Origin: Reichenbachiella ulvae
GTDB taxonomy: Bacteria; Bacteroidota; Bacteroidia; Cytophagales; Cyclobacteriaceae
NCBI RefSeq assembly: GCF_025833875.1
Contig: NZ_JAOYOD010000001.1
Coordinates: 2,232,001 to 2,296,000, forward strand
Length of the DNA: 64,000 nucleotides
Direction of reading: 5' to 3'
In this document: piece after piece, positions 44,425-53,647 of the stretch
How the letters are laid out: the number at the start of each line of letters is the position of its first letter
Numbering within the stretch: position 1 is the stretch's first letter
Program-made: the position numbers and the translations under genes
Notes under the pieces: model-generated
Databases searched by the model: none
Told to the model about the DNA's origin: nothing
Seen by the model: only the letters and a program-made list of their open reading frames with translations

Positions 44425-45537
44425 ATGATAATCGGGGTACCCAAAGAGATTAAAAACAACGAGAACCGTGTTGCCTTGACTCCTGCAGGCGCAAAAGAAC
44501 TTTTGAAACACGGACATGACCTTTATCTACAATCTACTGCTGGAGAAGGCAGCGGGTTTTCGGACGAGGAATACGAAGCAATTGGCGTAAAAATCTTACC
44601 TACAATCGAGGAAGTATATGCCATCGCTGAAATGATCATAAAGGTCAAAGAACCAATAGAACCTGAATACAAACTAATTAAAGAAAACCAACTGGTTTTC
44701 ACCTACTTTCACTTCGCATCGCACGAGCCATTGACCAAAGCCATGATCGAGAGCAAGGCTGTATGCCTAGCTTACGAAACCGTAGAAAAAGGCAGAAGTC
44801 TACCTCTATTGGTTCCTATGTCTGAAGTGGCTGGACGCATGTCGGTACAGCAAGGAGCCAAATTCCTTGAAAAGCCACTTAAAGGTAGAGGGATCCTATT
44901 GGGAGGTGTACCAGGGGTACGTCCTGCCAAGGTGATGATCCTTGGCGGAGGAGTCGTAGGTACTGAAGCTGCAAAAATGGCTGCAGGGTTGGGTGCTGAT
45001 GTCACTATTTTAGACCTTAGTCTTGAAAGATTAAGATACCTGGATGACGTGATGCCGGCCAACGTAAAAACCCTGATGTCCAGCGAATACAACATCAGAG
45101 AACTCGTGCAAGATCATGATTTGATCATAGGTGCAGTATTGGTACCTGGAGCCAAAGCTCCAAAGTTGATCACTAAGGACATGCTAAAAACCATGCGACC
45201 TGGAACAGTATTGGTAGATGTAGCCATCGATCAGGGAGGATGTATGGAAACAACAAGACCTACTACCCATCAGGACCCGATTTTCATCATCGATGACGTA
45301 GTGCACTACAGTGTAGCCAATATGCCAGGTGCAGTTCCATATACTTCAACACTAGCTTTGACGAATGCAACTTTACCCTATGCGATTCAATTGGCTAATA
45401 AAGGATGGAAAAAGGCCTGTAAGGAAAATCCAGACTTGAAACCAGGATTGAATATCATCAATGGTGAAGTGGTATACAAAGCAGTAGCAGAAGCATTTGA
45501 CCTGCCTTATACAGAGGTGGAGAAATACTTGAATTAA
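44425..45537 (+). CDS. ald: Alanine dehydrogenase
   Basis: NAD-dependent L-alanine dehydrogenase (370 residues; alanine to pyruvate and ammonia). The N-terminus 'IGVPKEIKNNENRVALTPAGA' is the AlaDH/PNT signature; 'GRMSVQQGAKFLE' and the Rossmann motif 'GGGVVGTEAAKMAAG' follow, with 'VDVAIDQGGCMETT' near the active site. It is monocistronic, divergent from the E1 gene and convergent with the HsdR_N-like gene; the stop codons overlap by 4 bp. Confidence 0.96.
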   Translation: MIIGVPKEIKNNENRVALTPAGAKELLKHGHDLYLQSTAGEGSGFSDEEYEAIGVKILPTIEEVYAIAEMIIKVKEPIEPEYKLIKENQLVFTYFHFASHEPLTKAMIESKAVCLAYETVEKGRSLPLLVPMSEVAGRMSVQQGAKFLEKPLKGRGILLGGVPGVRPAKVMILGGGVVGTEAAKMAAGLGADVTILDLSLERLRYLDDVMPANVKTLMSSEYNIRELVQDHDLIIGAVLVPGAKAPKLITKDMLKTMRPGTVLVDVAIDQGGCMETTRPTTHQDPIFIIDDVVHYSVANMPGAVPYTSTLALTNATLPYAIQLANKGWKKACKENPDLKPGLNIINGEVVYKAVAEAFDLPYTEVEKYLN

Positions 45538-45980
45538 TAAGAATACAAAGGAATCTCTTTCAAAAAGGAAGAGGTTCCTTTTTCAAAATCCTGCTCACAG
45601 CAAAAGTGCTGCAGCCCATTGGTCACCACCAAATACCTGGCCTGAATGACCTTATTATAAACAGAAGCTTGCTTGAAGGTTTCCGCATTAATCTTAACAT
45701 GCGTAGCTTTACACTCCACAACCATGACGGGCACCCCGTTGGAATTATAAGCAACAATATCTGGCCGTTTACTCAATTGGTTGTATTTCATGCTCCCTTC
45801 TACTTTGAGCAGGGACTTGGGATACGATAGATCTTCGTACATATGACGTAAGAAATTTTGTCTCACCCACTCCTCGGGGGTTAGCATCACATATTTCTTA
45901 CGAAATTCATCCCAAATCTCCTTACCATCAGGAGATTGGCGTATATTAAAATCGAAAGACGGCAAATTGAGTATTTCCAT
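45534..45980 (-). CDS. Stand-alone HsdR_N-type PD-(D/E)xK nuclease domain protein
   Basis: A 148-residue protein equal to the N-terminal nuclease domain of type I restriction subunit HsdR (HSDR_N_2). The catalytic core is 'RPDIVAYNSNGVPVMVVECKA' features: Asp in 'RPDIVAY' and the 'ECKA' Glu-x-Lys. No other restriction-modification genes are near, so it is probably a housekeeping nuclease-like protein rather than part of a defence system. The function is unknown. Confidence 0.87.
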   Translation of the reverse strand: MEILNLPSFDFNIRQSPDGKEIWDEFRKKYVMLTPEEWVRQNFLRHMYEDLSYPKSLLKVEGSMKYNQLSKRPDIVAYNSNGVPVMVVECKATHVKINAETFKQASVYNKVIQARYLVVTNGLQHFCCEQDFEKGTSSFLKEIPLYSY

Positions 45981-46035
45981 ATCGGATATTCAGCTTCAAT
46001 GTTACTACAATTTATTAATCACTAAAAACCAATAA

Positions 46036-46809
46036 ATGAAAACAAAACAAGAGATTACAGAAAATTGGCTACCCAGATACACAGGAGTAGAATTAGAAGA
46101 TTTTGCCGAATACATCCTTCTTACCAACTTTAGCAACTATGTCGAGATTTTTGCAAAAAAATTCGGTGTGGAGATCCATGGAGAAGGACGTGCAATGCAG
46201 ACAGCCACTGCAGAAAATATCACCATTATCAATTTCGGGATGGGGAGTGCTATGGCCGCTACGGTGATGGACCTGCTTTCAGCTATCAGTCCAAAGGCAG
46301 TTCTATTTTTGGGTAAGTGTGGCGGACTTAAAAAGAAAACCCAACTCGGAGACCTGATCCTACCTATCGCGGCTATCAGAGGCGAAGGCACCTCCAACGA
46401 CTATCTACCTATCGAAATCCCAGCTCTACCTTCATTTAGATTGCAAAGAGCTGTTTCCTCGATGATCAAAAAGCACGAAATGGATTACTGGACAGGCACT
46501 GTATTCACCACCAACAGAAGAGTATGGGAGCATGACAGGAAATTCAAAAAATACTTGAGAAAGATTAGAGCCATGGGCATCGATATGGAAACTGCAACAC
46601 TATTCACTGTAGGTTTCATCAACGAAATCCCAAGAGGTGCGCTCCTACTCGTATCAGACAACCCGATGATCCCACAAGGAGTAAAAACAGAGAGCTCAGA
46701 CCAAAAAGTCACGAGTACCTTTGTGGAAAAACACATTCAGATTGGAATTGATTCTCTACAAGAATTGGCCAATTCGGGTGACTCTGTGAAACACATGCGT
46801 TTTGATTGA
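46036..46809 (+). CDS. amn: AMP nucleosidase (short form)
   Basis: A 257-residue phosphorylase-superfamily enzyme that hydrolyses AMP to adenine and ribose-5-phosphate. The nucleoside-phosphorylase-type glycine-rich segment 'INFGMGSAMAATVMDLL' and 'LFLGKCGGLKKKTQLGDLILP' are present, and 'GIDMETATLFTVG' supplies the ribose-binding Glu. It lacks the N-terminal extension of E. coli Amn (484 residues), as do other Bacteroidota versions. It is monocistronic. Confidence 0.92.
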   Translation: MKTKQEITENWLPRYTGVELEDFAEYILLTNFSNYVEIFAKKFGVEIHGEGRAMQTATAENITIINFGMGSAMAATVMDLLSAISPKAVLFLGKCGGLKKKTQLGDLILPIAAIRGEGTSNDYLPIEIPALPSFRLQRAVSSMIKKHEMDYWTGTVFTTNRRVWEHDRKFKKYLRKIRAMGIDMETATLFTVGFINEIPRGALLLVSDNPMIPQGVKTESSDQKVTSTFVEKHIQIGIDSLQELANSGDSVKHMRFD

Positions 46810-46824
46810 TATCAAAACGTATGT

Positions 46825-48126
46825 TTAAATACTTCTAAAAGTCGATGATTTGAGCAATCTGGAGAACACAAAAAGCAGAATACCCACGATAAAATAAAGT
46901 GCCAGTATCAGGGTACTGTTACGCATAGAACCAGTCATCGACTCCACAAAACCAAAAGAGAATGTACCAAACACAATCGAAAGCTTTTCAACCACATCAT
47001 AAAAGCTAAAGAAGGAAGTGTTGTCATGGGTATTTTCTGGGATGAGTTTAGAAAATGTAGATCTGGACATGGATTGGATTCCACCCATCACTAGCCCTAC
47101 CACAAATGCCAATCCATAAAACTCAAACTCATGTGTCGTCTGATAAGCAAAGAGACACACCCCTACCCAAAGTACAAGCATACAAAGTATGGAAATACCA
47201 TTGTTGTACTTTTTGGAAATGTATGAAAAAACATAGGCTCCTGCAATCGCTACTACTTGAATGATCATGATAGTAGCAATCAATTTTCCTGATTCCAACT
47301 TGAGTTCCTTTTCACCAAAAGAAGCTGCTAAATGCATGACCGCCTGAACACCCGTGCTATAAAAAAAGAAAGCCAACAAGTAAACCTTAGTATTGGGCAT
47401 ATGCTGGATCGTTCGAAACACTTTCACTATTTCTTTCAATCCATCGATCAGCCAAGCCTTATCCTTACCACCCGACTCTACTTTCTCCTTTGGTAGATGA
47501 TAAAAACTATACTGAGCAAATCCGAACCACCAAACACCTACTAACATAAAGGCGATACGAACGGCAGTTCCTTCATTGTCTAGACCTACCAAACCAAAAT
47601 TTTTAATCAAGCCAAAACTGATCAAAAGCAAAATCAAACTCCCCACATAACCAAAGGCATAGCCTCTCGCACTGAGTTGATCGTATTGATCACTGGAAGT
47701 GATTTCGGGCAGAAAGGCATTATAAAACACCAAGCTCCCTGAGTAACCTACACCTGCTAAAACTGACATGATGATACCAAACTCTACATTGTGTCCCTTG
47801 AACCAGAACAAGGAAAAAGTAGAAGCCGACCCAATAAAAGTGAACAGTTTCAAAAACTTCAAACGACTACCACCCGAATCTGCAATACCTGACAAAATAG
47901 GAGAAAGAACTGCTACTATTAAAAAAGCAGTGGCCACTGAATAGGAATAGAGCACCGTATTGGTTACCTGCAGACCAAAAAACATCACTTCCTCACTATG
48001 AAAAAACGACCGAGTAACTCCATTGAAATAAATGGGGAACAAGGTAGAGGTAATCACCAATAAATAGGAGGAATTGGCCCAGTCGTACATGCACCAGGCA
48101 CGTTGTATCGTTTTAGTATCTGTCAT
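46825..48126 (-). CDS. MFS transporter of the UMF1/Atg22-like family
   Basis: A 433-residue, 12-helix membrane transporter. The N-terminus 'RAWCMYDWANSSYLLVITSTLFPIYF' is the hallmark of the UMF1 (Atg22-like) group, thought to export or import small solutes such as amino acids. I use ATG 48126; a GTG one codon upstream is also in frame. The exb operon terminator lies immediately upstream (48130-48156), so its expression depends on read-through or on a promoter hidden in that gap. Confidence 0.9.
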   Translation of the reverse strand: MTDTKTIQRAWCMYDWANSSYLLVITSTLFPIYFNGVTRSFFHSEEVMFFGLQVTNTVLYSYSVATAFLIVAVLSPILSGIADSGGSRLKFLKLFTFIGSASTFSLFWFKGHNVEFGIIMSVLAGVGYSGSLVFYNAFLPEITSSDQYDQLSARGYAFGYVGSLILLLISFGLIKNFGLVGLDNEGTAVRIAFMLVGVWWFGFAQYSFYHLPKEKVESGGKDKAWLIDGLKEIVKVFRTIQHMPNTKVYLLAFFFYSTGVQAVMHLAASFGEKELKLESGKLIATIMIIQVVAIAGAYVFSYISKKYNNGISILCMLVLWVGVCLFAYQTTHEFEFYGLAFVVGLVMGGIQSMSRSTFSKLIPENTHDNTSFFSFYDVVEKLSIVFGTFSFGFVESMTGSMRNSTLILALYFIVGILLFVFSRLLKSSTFRSI

Positions 48127-48129
48127 CAC

Positions 48130-48156
48130 AAAAAAAGCCCCCTTAAAAAGGGGGCC
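48130..48156 (-). terminator. Intrinsic terminator of the exb operon
   Basis: Read on the minus strand: GCCCCC stem (paired across 48137-48142 and 48150-48155) with 7-nt loop and a T7 run (A-run 48130-48136 on plus). It lies 25 bp after the last exbD stop and 4 bp before the MFS start codon. Confidence 0.9.
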
Positions 48157-48180
48157 TTTAACTTTATATGAGATTTAATA

Positions 48181-48639
48181 TCAATCTAATCGCTTCAAAG
48201 AACTGTAAAGCACCTTTCTAGCGTTAGCTTCTCTTAACTCTTGCTGAACATCAGACACGATACCCATCTTGGCATCAATATCTACTTTCATAGACATGGT
48301 AATCTGATCTCTTTCTACCTCAGAAAGCTTATCCTTCTCCTGGTTCACAAATCGAACAATATCACTAGGCTCAATGAAAACGTCATTAACCTGGATTTTC
48401 GGTTGCTCACCGTAGACATCAACTTGCTTGGGCTTACCTATGTAGATATAACTTACCAAAGATTTTCTTTCCAGCTTACTCAGCTGTGTAGACTTTGGCA
48501 ATTTTTGTTCTACCATGATCGAAGTTTCTCTCAATACGGTTGTCACCATAAAGAAGAACAACAACATGAAGATAATATCTGGCAATGCCGCAGTAGGGAT
48601 TTCTTGACTAGTGTTAGAACTCTTCTTAAACTTTGACAT
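48181..48639 (-). CDS. exbD: ExbD/TolR-family biopolymer transport protein
   Basis: A 152-residue inner-membrane protein with one helix near the N-terminus. 'TAALPDIIFMLLFFFMVTT' carries the essential membrane Asp. It works with the ExbB-like protein to use the proton gradient for TonB-dependent uptake (or TolR-like envelope function). It is the last gene of the exb operon, 2 bp after the longer ExbD paralogue. Confidence 0.93.
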   Translation of the reverse strand: MSKFKKSSNTSQEIPTAALPDIIFMLLFFFMVTTVLRETSIMVEQKLPKSTQLSKLERKSLVSYIYIGKPKQVDVYGEQPKIQVNDVFIEPSDIVRFVNQEKDKLSEVERDQITMSMKVDIDAKMGIVSDVQQELREANARKVLYSSLKRLD

Positions 48640-48641
48640 AA

Positions 48642-49283
48642 TTACCCTCCTATTTTATTAGGTTCTGCAATGGAAATCGCTCTAGGAATTCCCTCACGTG
48701 CCTGTTGATACAACGCCTTCTGTTCAGGATCACTTTTGTCCAGTTCAAGGAACTCTTCAGCAGACATGCCGATTCGTTGTCCATAGATTTCGTTGTAGGC
48801 AGCATTGATCTGGTCTAGTACGCGCATGTATAGCTCGTAACTCGTACCTCGATCCGCCTTAAAAGAAACTACAGCCTCTCCTGGTTCATCTGAATAATCT
48901 TCCCTCTTTCCTTTCGATTGTACGTGACTTCTCAACGTAGCAGGCAATGAGTTATACAATTCCTTACCTTCAATCGATGGGTTTCTAAAATTCAGGACAA
49001 AATCCTTAATCATATCCTTCAATGCAGACACATCAGTCAATGGTTCATCTTCTACTAGAAGTTTATCCAGTGAGTTTGCCTGAATTTTAAAGATATTTCT
49101 ATCGTTTTTAGTTACCTCCGGAGGTGGTTCATTTGGGTCCGGTTTCGGAGGCAAAAGCATCGCAATACCTTTGTCGTTTGCAATCGTGGTAGTTACCAGA
49201 AAGAAAATCAACAAAAGGAAGGCAATGTCTGCCATAGAACCCGAGTTCACCTCAGCGGCCGGTCTATTTTTGCCTTTCGCCAT
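48642..49283 (-). CDS. exbD: ExbD-family protein with extended periplasmic part
   Basis: A second ExbD (213 residues), longer than usual (about 140) because of an extended periplasmic domain with inserted charged helices after 'DNRNIFKIQ'-like strands. The membrane Asp is in 'NSGSMADIAFLLLIFFLVTTT'-type segment, here 'MADIAFLLLIFFLVTT'. Paired ExbD genes are the normal Bacteroidota TonB-energising layout. It is 4 bp downstream of the 107-aa membrane gene. Confidence 0.93.
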   Translation of the reverse strand: MAKGKNRPAAEVNSGSMADIAFLLLIFFLVTTTIANDKGIAMLLPPKPDPNEPPPEVTKNDRNIFKIQANSLDKLLVEDEPLTDVSALKDMIKDFVLNFRNPSIEGKELYNSLPATLRSHVQSKGKREDYSDEPGEAVVSFKADRGTSYELYMRVLDQINAAYNEIYGQRIGMSAEEFLELDKSDPEQKALYQQAREGIPRAISIAEPNKIGG

Positions 49284-49287
49284 AATG

Positions 49288-49611
49288 TTATTTTATTGCT
49301 TTTGAAACTTCAGTATATACAATCCCGAGCAATGCTACGCCCGTCAGGATATACATCATAGTCAACAATCCTCCGATAAATTTAGACAATCCAGCGTCTA
49401 CTTCGAACTCCAGATAAGCAGCAGTCACTTCATTGCCAGAAATGGCCCATGAAATCAAGAATACTACTAAAAGAGCTGCCAATCCTGCACCGGCTTTAGC
49501 CATAGACTTAGGATCGTTAACTGAATTGATAATCGGGAAGACAATGGCTGCTAAGCCTGCCAATATTGTCAACGTATATGAGATATATAATGCAACATCT
49601 ATTGAATCCAT
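49288..49611 (-). CDS. Small conserved exb-operon membrane protein, 107 aa
   Basis: Three predicted helices (about 8-28, 44-62, 78-100). The region between them has 'NSVNDPKSMAKAGAGLAALLV'. It has no domain I recognise, but its constant place between ExbB and the two ExbD genes suggests it is part of, or aids assembly of, that motor. The gaps to its neighbours are 28 and 4 bp. Confidence 0.75.
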   Translation of the reverse strand: MDSIDVALYISYTLTILAGLAAIVFPIINSVNDPKSMAKAGAGLAALLVVFLISWAISGNEVTAAYLEFEVDAGLSKFIGGLLTMMYILTGVALLGIVYTEVSKAIK

Positions 49612-49639
49612 CTTCTTAATCTTTTAATGTGAGAAAATC

Positions 49640-50485
49640 TTATTTAGAAGCAGAGTGCTTAACCAAGATATCTATTAAAGAAATAGAAGCGTCCTCCATA
49701 GAGTTAACCAAAGAATCAATTTTAGATACAAGGTAGTTGTAGAACAACTGTAAAATAACCGCAACGATCAAACCACCTACTGTTGTCAAAAGTGCTACTT
49801 TAATACCACCAGCAACCAATGCAGGAGATACGTCACCCGCCTCAGCGATAGCGTCGAATGCACCAATCATACCGATTACAGTACCCATGAAACCAAGCAT
49901 TGGAGCCAAAGAGATGAAAAGTGAAATCCAAGTCATTCCTTTTTCCAATTTACCCATTTCTACAGAACCGTAAGAGATAATTGATTTCTCTACCATTTCG
50001 ATTCCTTCAGACATTCTCATCAATCCTTGAACAAAGATAGATGCTACCGGTCCTTGTGTATTTCTACATACATCCTTTGCAGCTTCAACACCACCTGCAG
50101 AAAGCGCGTCTTCTACCTGAGACAACAATTTCTTCGTGTTGGTAGTTGCAAGGTTTAGAGTAATAATTCTTTCAATTGCTACTGCCAATCCTAAGATCAA
50201 ACACAACAATACAATACCCATAAACTCCCATCCACCAGCGATGAATTGCTCTTTTACGATTTGGTGAAAGCCAGGCTCTTCTTCTACATACTCCTCCTCT
50301 ACGACAGCTACTTCTTCAGCAGGCTCTTCAACTACTTCTTCGACAACCGAACTATCAGCGTCTACCATTTCTGTAGAATCACCTTCTGCCATAGCAGTTG
50401 AATCTACTTCGTCTTGTGCCATTGACTGAAGGTGTCCGAATGTAAACACACCTGTCATCATCAATAAAATTACTACTCTTTTCAT
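49640..50485 (-). CDS. exbB: MotA/TolQ/ExbB proton-channel family protein
   Basis: ExbB-like motor subunit of 281 residues. It begins with a signal-like hydrophobic segment and an unusually acidic stretch (about residues 25-75, Asp/Glu/Val-rich, 'EVVEEPAEEVAVVEEEYVEEEPG') before the first core helix. The channel helices follow ('GLAVAIERIITLN', 'WISLFISLAPMLGFMGTVIGMIGAFDAI', 'LLTTVGGLIVAVILQLFYNYL'). I use ATG 50485; a TTG 6 bp upstream is in frame. It opens the exb operon, with tRNA-Ser upstream. Confidence 0.93.
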   Translation of the reverse strand: MKRVVILLMMTGVFTFGHLQSMAQDEVDSTAMAEGDSTEMVDADSSVVEEVVEEPAEEVAVVEEEYVEEEPGFHQIVKEQFIAGGWEFMGIVLLCLILGLAVAIERIITLNLATTNTKKLLSQVEDALSAGGVEAAKDVCRNTQGPVASIFVQGLMRMSEGIEMVEKSIISYGSVEMGKLEKGMTWISLFISLAPMLGFMGTVIGMIGAFDAIAEAGDVSPALVAGGIKVALLTTVGGLIVAVILQLFYNYLVSKIDSLVNSMEDASISLIDILVKHSASK

Positions 50486-50561
50486 AGTCAAATTTTTAAT
50501 AAATCTTCAAATAAAGGTTTTAAAAGTTATCTAAATTTTGCTTTTCTGCTTTTAAACAGCG

Positions 50562-50649
50562 CAGAGAGGAAGGGATTCGAACCCTCGGTACCCTTTTGGG
50601 GCACACTCACTTTCCAGGCGAGCACCTTCGACCACTCGGCCACCTCTCT
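50562..50649 (-). tRNA. tRNA-Ser(GGA)
   Basis: An 88-nt tRNA on the minus strand with the long variable arm of class II tRNAs. The acceptor stem is AGAGAGG/CCTCTCT with discriminator G; the anticodon GGA lies at 50613-50615, preceded by CT and followed by AA. The T-loop GGTTCGAATCC is canonical. CCA is not encoded. Confidence 0.95.
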
Positions 50650-50730
50650 GTAAACCTCTCGGTTTCTCAAAGCGACAAATAAATTATAAATTAATGCGAT
50701 ATGCAAGGTATTCCTAACAATTTTGGTTTG

Positions 50731-51807
50731 CTACTCCATAAGTGTCAATTCCCCTCTAATCGCAATATTTAGCTTTTGTTTAATGATATCCATATTCTTT
50801 TCAGTTCCCAACAAATGCATCAATTTGGCTAATGCAGCCTCTGTGGTGATATCATGCCCACTTATGACTCCAATCTCCGACAGCATTTTACTGGTTTCGT
50901 ATCGACCTTGCACTACACTTCCCCCCATGCATTGAGAGACATTGTAGAGCAAAATTCCTTTTTCAACTGCTTTGCGAAGTAGATCTATCATCCAATCCCA
51001 ACTCATAATATTACCTGAGCCATAAGATTCAATCACTACGCCTCTCAATCCCTTAATGCTCAAAATCGTCTTTACGACTTCTTGCGTGATCCCCGGGAAT
51101 ATTTTTAACACTACAACATTAGGATCCATTTTCGGGTAATATTCCAGCCGCTGCTGCGAATCATGCTCTCTTAAAAATGACTCATTGAACACAATCTCCA
51201 CACCTGATTCAGCTAGATAAGGATGATTTTCGGATTCAAATGCCGCAAAGTTACTGCTCCTGATTTTTTGCGAACGATTGCCCTTGAGAAGGAAATAATT
51301 GAAGTACAACGCCACTTCGTTGACCATGGGCACTCCATTATTTTTTCTGGAGGCAATCTCCAAAGCAGTAATCAAATTTTCCCTCGCATCTGAACGAGTC
51401 GCACCTATCGGTATTTGGGCGCCAGTCAGAATGATCGGCTTGCTCAAACCACGGAACATAAAGCTAAGCGCAGACGCAGTGTACGCCATGGTGTCGGTAC
51501 CATGCAGTATCACAAAAGCATCAAATTGCTTATAGTATTCCTTCACTATATCACCCATAGCTCTCCAATGCTGTATATCAACATTAGAAGAATCCACGGG
51601 TTCGGGAAATGAAATTACGGTCAACTTCAAATCCAAACTTTGTAGCTCGGGTATTTTCTCCAGGACGAGGGAAAAATTGAAGGGCGTCAATGACCCGTCC
51701 TCGTCGTATACCATACCAAAAGTGCCCCCCGTATAGATGAGCATAATCGAGGATTTGGGAGCCTCGGAGGTAGTGGCAATGTTGACTATTTTATAATTCT
51801 TATTCAA
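50731..51807 (-). CDS. ansA: Type I L-asparaginase
   Basis: A 358-residue asparaginase (asparagine to aspartate). The first catalytic Thr is in 'LIYTGGTFGMVYDEDG' and the second in 'VILHGTDTMAYTASAL'; 'LTGAQIPIGATRSDARENL' follows. It appears to start at TTG 51807, which overlaps the tatD stop as TTGA; the first ATG (residue 23) would lose the segment before the catalytic Thr. The gene is the last of the long minus-strand operon. Confidence 0.93.
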   Translation of the reverse strand: MNKNYKIVNIATTSEAPKSSIMLIYTGGTFGMVYDEDGSLTPFNFSLVLEKIPELQSLDLKLTVISFPEPVDSSNVDIQHWRAMGDIVKEYYKQFDAFVILHGTDTMAYTASALSFMFRGLSKPIILTGAQIPIGATRSDARENLITALEIASRKNNGVPMVNEVALYFNYFLLKGNRSQKIRSSNFAAFESENHPYLAESGVEIVFNESFLREHDSQQRLEYYPKMDPNVVVLKIFPGITQEVVKTILSIKGLRGVVIESYGSGNIMSWDWMIDLLRKAVEKGILLYNVSQCMGGSVVQGRYETSKMLSEIGVISGHDITTEAALAKLMHLLGTEKNMDIIKQKLNIAIRGELTLME

Positions 51808-52580
51808 TTTGGGTGTTTGTTGTTTTCAAAAATTTGCAAGGCAGTAGAGGTTGTTGACTCTACCACCTCGGCAATGTCTATATTCCTTTCGTCGGCAATT
51901 TTCTGTGCTACCATTCGGATAAAAGCGGGTTCATTTCTTTTTCCTCGATGCGGCACTGGAGCCAAATATGGACTATCCGTTTCTAATACAAAATGAGAAA
52001 GATCAATATTTTGCATGACAGGCTCTAGTCCTCCGTTCTTAAATGTTGCTACACCGCCAAGCCCCAACTTAAATCCCAGATCAATAATCCTTCTTGCCTG
52101 ATCTTCGTTACCCGAAAAGCAATGAACAATCCCATACAAATCACTGTCCTTGTAGGTGGTCAATAGATCTATGGTTTCTTCCATTGATTCGCGACAATGG
52201 ATAATAATCGGCAATCCATATTTGATCGCCAAATCAGACTGTATCTTAAAAGCTTCCTTCTGTTCCTCAAATAGAGTTTTGTCCCAATACAGATCTGTAC
52301 CCATCTCCCCTACAGCCACAAATTCTCTTTTGGACAACCATTCCTCCACTATGTAGAGTTCTTTTTCAAAATCCTTTTTGACAGAGCAAGGATGAAGCCC
52401 CATCATAGGAATGCAATAGCCTGGATATCTATGTTCCAATTCGAGCATCGCATCGATCGATTCGCTATCAATGTTCGGCATATATATCCTTTCGACCCCA
52501 TCATCTTGAGCTCGGGATATGACTTCATCGATATCTGATTTGAATTTGTCTGAATATATATGTGCGTGTGTCTCTATCAT
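51804..52580 (-). CDS. tatD: TatD-family metal-dependent DNase
   Basis: A 258-residue TIM-barrel hydrolase with the metal ligands in 'ETHAHIYSDKF' (HxH), 'GEMGTDLYWD', 'IIHCRE', 'VHCFSG' and 'ETDSPYLAPVPHRGKRNEP'. It acts on DNA 3' ends or in quality control. The ATG at 52580 gives an ATGA overlap with the upstream glycosyltransferase stop, which supports this start over a TTG 21 bp upstream. Confidence 0.93.
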   Translation of the reverse strand: MIETHAHIYSDKFKSDIDEVISRAQDDGVERIYMPNIDSESIDAMLELEHRYPGYCIPMMGLHPCSVKKDFEKELYIVEEWLSKREFVAVGEMGTDLYWDKTLFEEQKEAFKIQSDLAIKYGLPIIIHCRESMEETIDLLTTYKDSDLYGIVHCFSGNEDQARRIIDLGFKLGLGGVATFKNGGLEPVMQNIDLSHFVLETDSPYLAPVPHRGKRNEPAFIRMVAQKIADERNIDIAEVVESTTSTALQIFENNKHPN

Positions 52581-53647
52581 CTGTAAACTCTCCCCTTCCA
52601 ATCGAATTGGACTCGTAAAACGTGAGCCACAAAAGAAGAAAAATATAGGAGTATTTCATATACATCATAAAAACATATTGAAAGAAAGGACCAGAAGTTC
52701 AACTTCCTACCGTCTGCCTTTAACAAAAACCAAAGATGAAAAACCATCTTAACTACAATCAAAAAGACAAACTGCCAATGAAAAGCTGTCAGCAGCATGA
52801 CCATAGGTAAAAAGCCCAATCGTAAGGCCATGGCGCCATAGATCCAAATGGGCACCCGTTTCACACCCTTCATCCATCTCAGTCTTTGATGTAAGATCCT
52901 TTTCAATCCGACCGGTTTCGTCCAAAGTCGAGCGGATGATTCTGAGGTGATTTCGATCCTGGCACCTGCCTGTACCATAGCTTGGGACAAGGCTATATCC
53001 TCCACCTCTGACTCAGGCAATGACTCATACTCCACTTTTTGCAACCATGTACGTCGCACCGCCATATTATTCCCCCAGGCCGTGAGATAAATTCTCTTCT
53101 CAGAAAGCCATTTGATCATGAACTCATTGATCAGCCAGTCTAGATTTTGAAGAGCCGACCCGATACCTCTCAGAGCCACTGCTGTGACTCCTACTTTTAG
53201 CACATCGGTACCAGGCAACATGGCTTTGACCCAACCAGGCTGCAAAACCATATCCCCATCAGTAAACAACAGCACCTCACCTTTAGATTTTTGATACAGA
53301 GATTTCAGTACTTTTTGCTTCCCAAAGTGTCCCGTTTGTTCATTAGCATATGAAAACACCTTGAAATTCTCCGTTTCATATTCTCGTAGGACCTTGAGCG
53401 TTTGATCCTGTGAATCATCATCACCAATGAGAATTTCTAACTTCTCTTTCGGGTAGTCCAATTGAACTAATTGTTCACAGAGTCTCTGAACGTTTTCCTC
53501 CTCATTCCTGAGAGATATCAATATAGAAACATTCGGCCATTCATCTGATAGAGCGACCTTTTTTGAACTCTTAGATACCAGAACCAAAAGATAAATCAGT
53601 AGACTGGTGACACACCATAATAAACTTAAATATACCAGGACAGTCAT
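52577..53647 (-). CDS. Family 2 glycosyltransferase, membrane-associated
   Basis: A 356-residue GT2 enzyme with an N-terminal membrane helix, the nucleotide-sugar site 'ILIGDDDSQDQT', 'LLFTDGDMVL', the acceptor loop 'VEDIALSQAM' and 'QRLRWMKG', then two to three C-terminal helices. It probably makes a cell-surface glycolipid or polysaccharide. It overlaps the deacetylase gene by ATGA (53644-53647), so both are translated together. Confidence 0.9.
   Translation of the reverse strand: MTVLVYLSLLWCVTSLLIYLLVLVSKSSKKVALSDEWPNVSILISLRNEEENVQRLCEQLVQLDYPKEKLEILIGDDDSQDQTLKVLREYETENFKVFSYANEQTGHFGKQKVLKSLYQKSKGEVLLFTDGDMVLQPGWVKAMLPGTDVLKVGVTAVALRGIGSALQNLDWLINEFMIKWLSEKRIYLTAWGNNMAVRRTWLQKVEYESLPESEVEDIALSQAMVQAGARIEITSESSARLWTKPVGLKRILHQRLRWMKGVKRVPIWIYGAMALRLGFLPMVMLLTAFHWQFVFLIVVKMVFHLWFLLKADGRKLNFWSFLSICFYDVYEILLYFSSFVAHVLRVQFDWKGRVYR

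Noticed and set aside
45534..45980. Type I restriction-modification system
   Set aside because: Only the HsdR_N nuclease domain is present; no HsdM, HsdS or helicase part is nearby.
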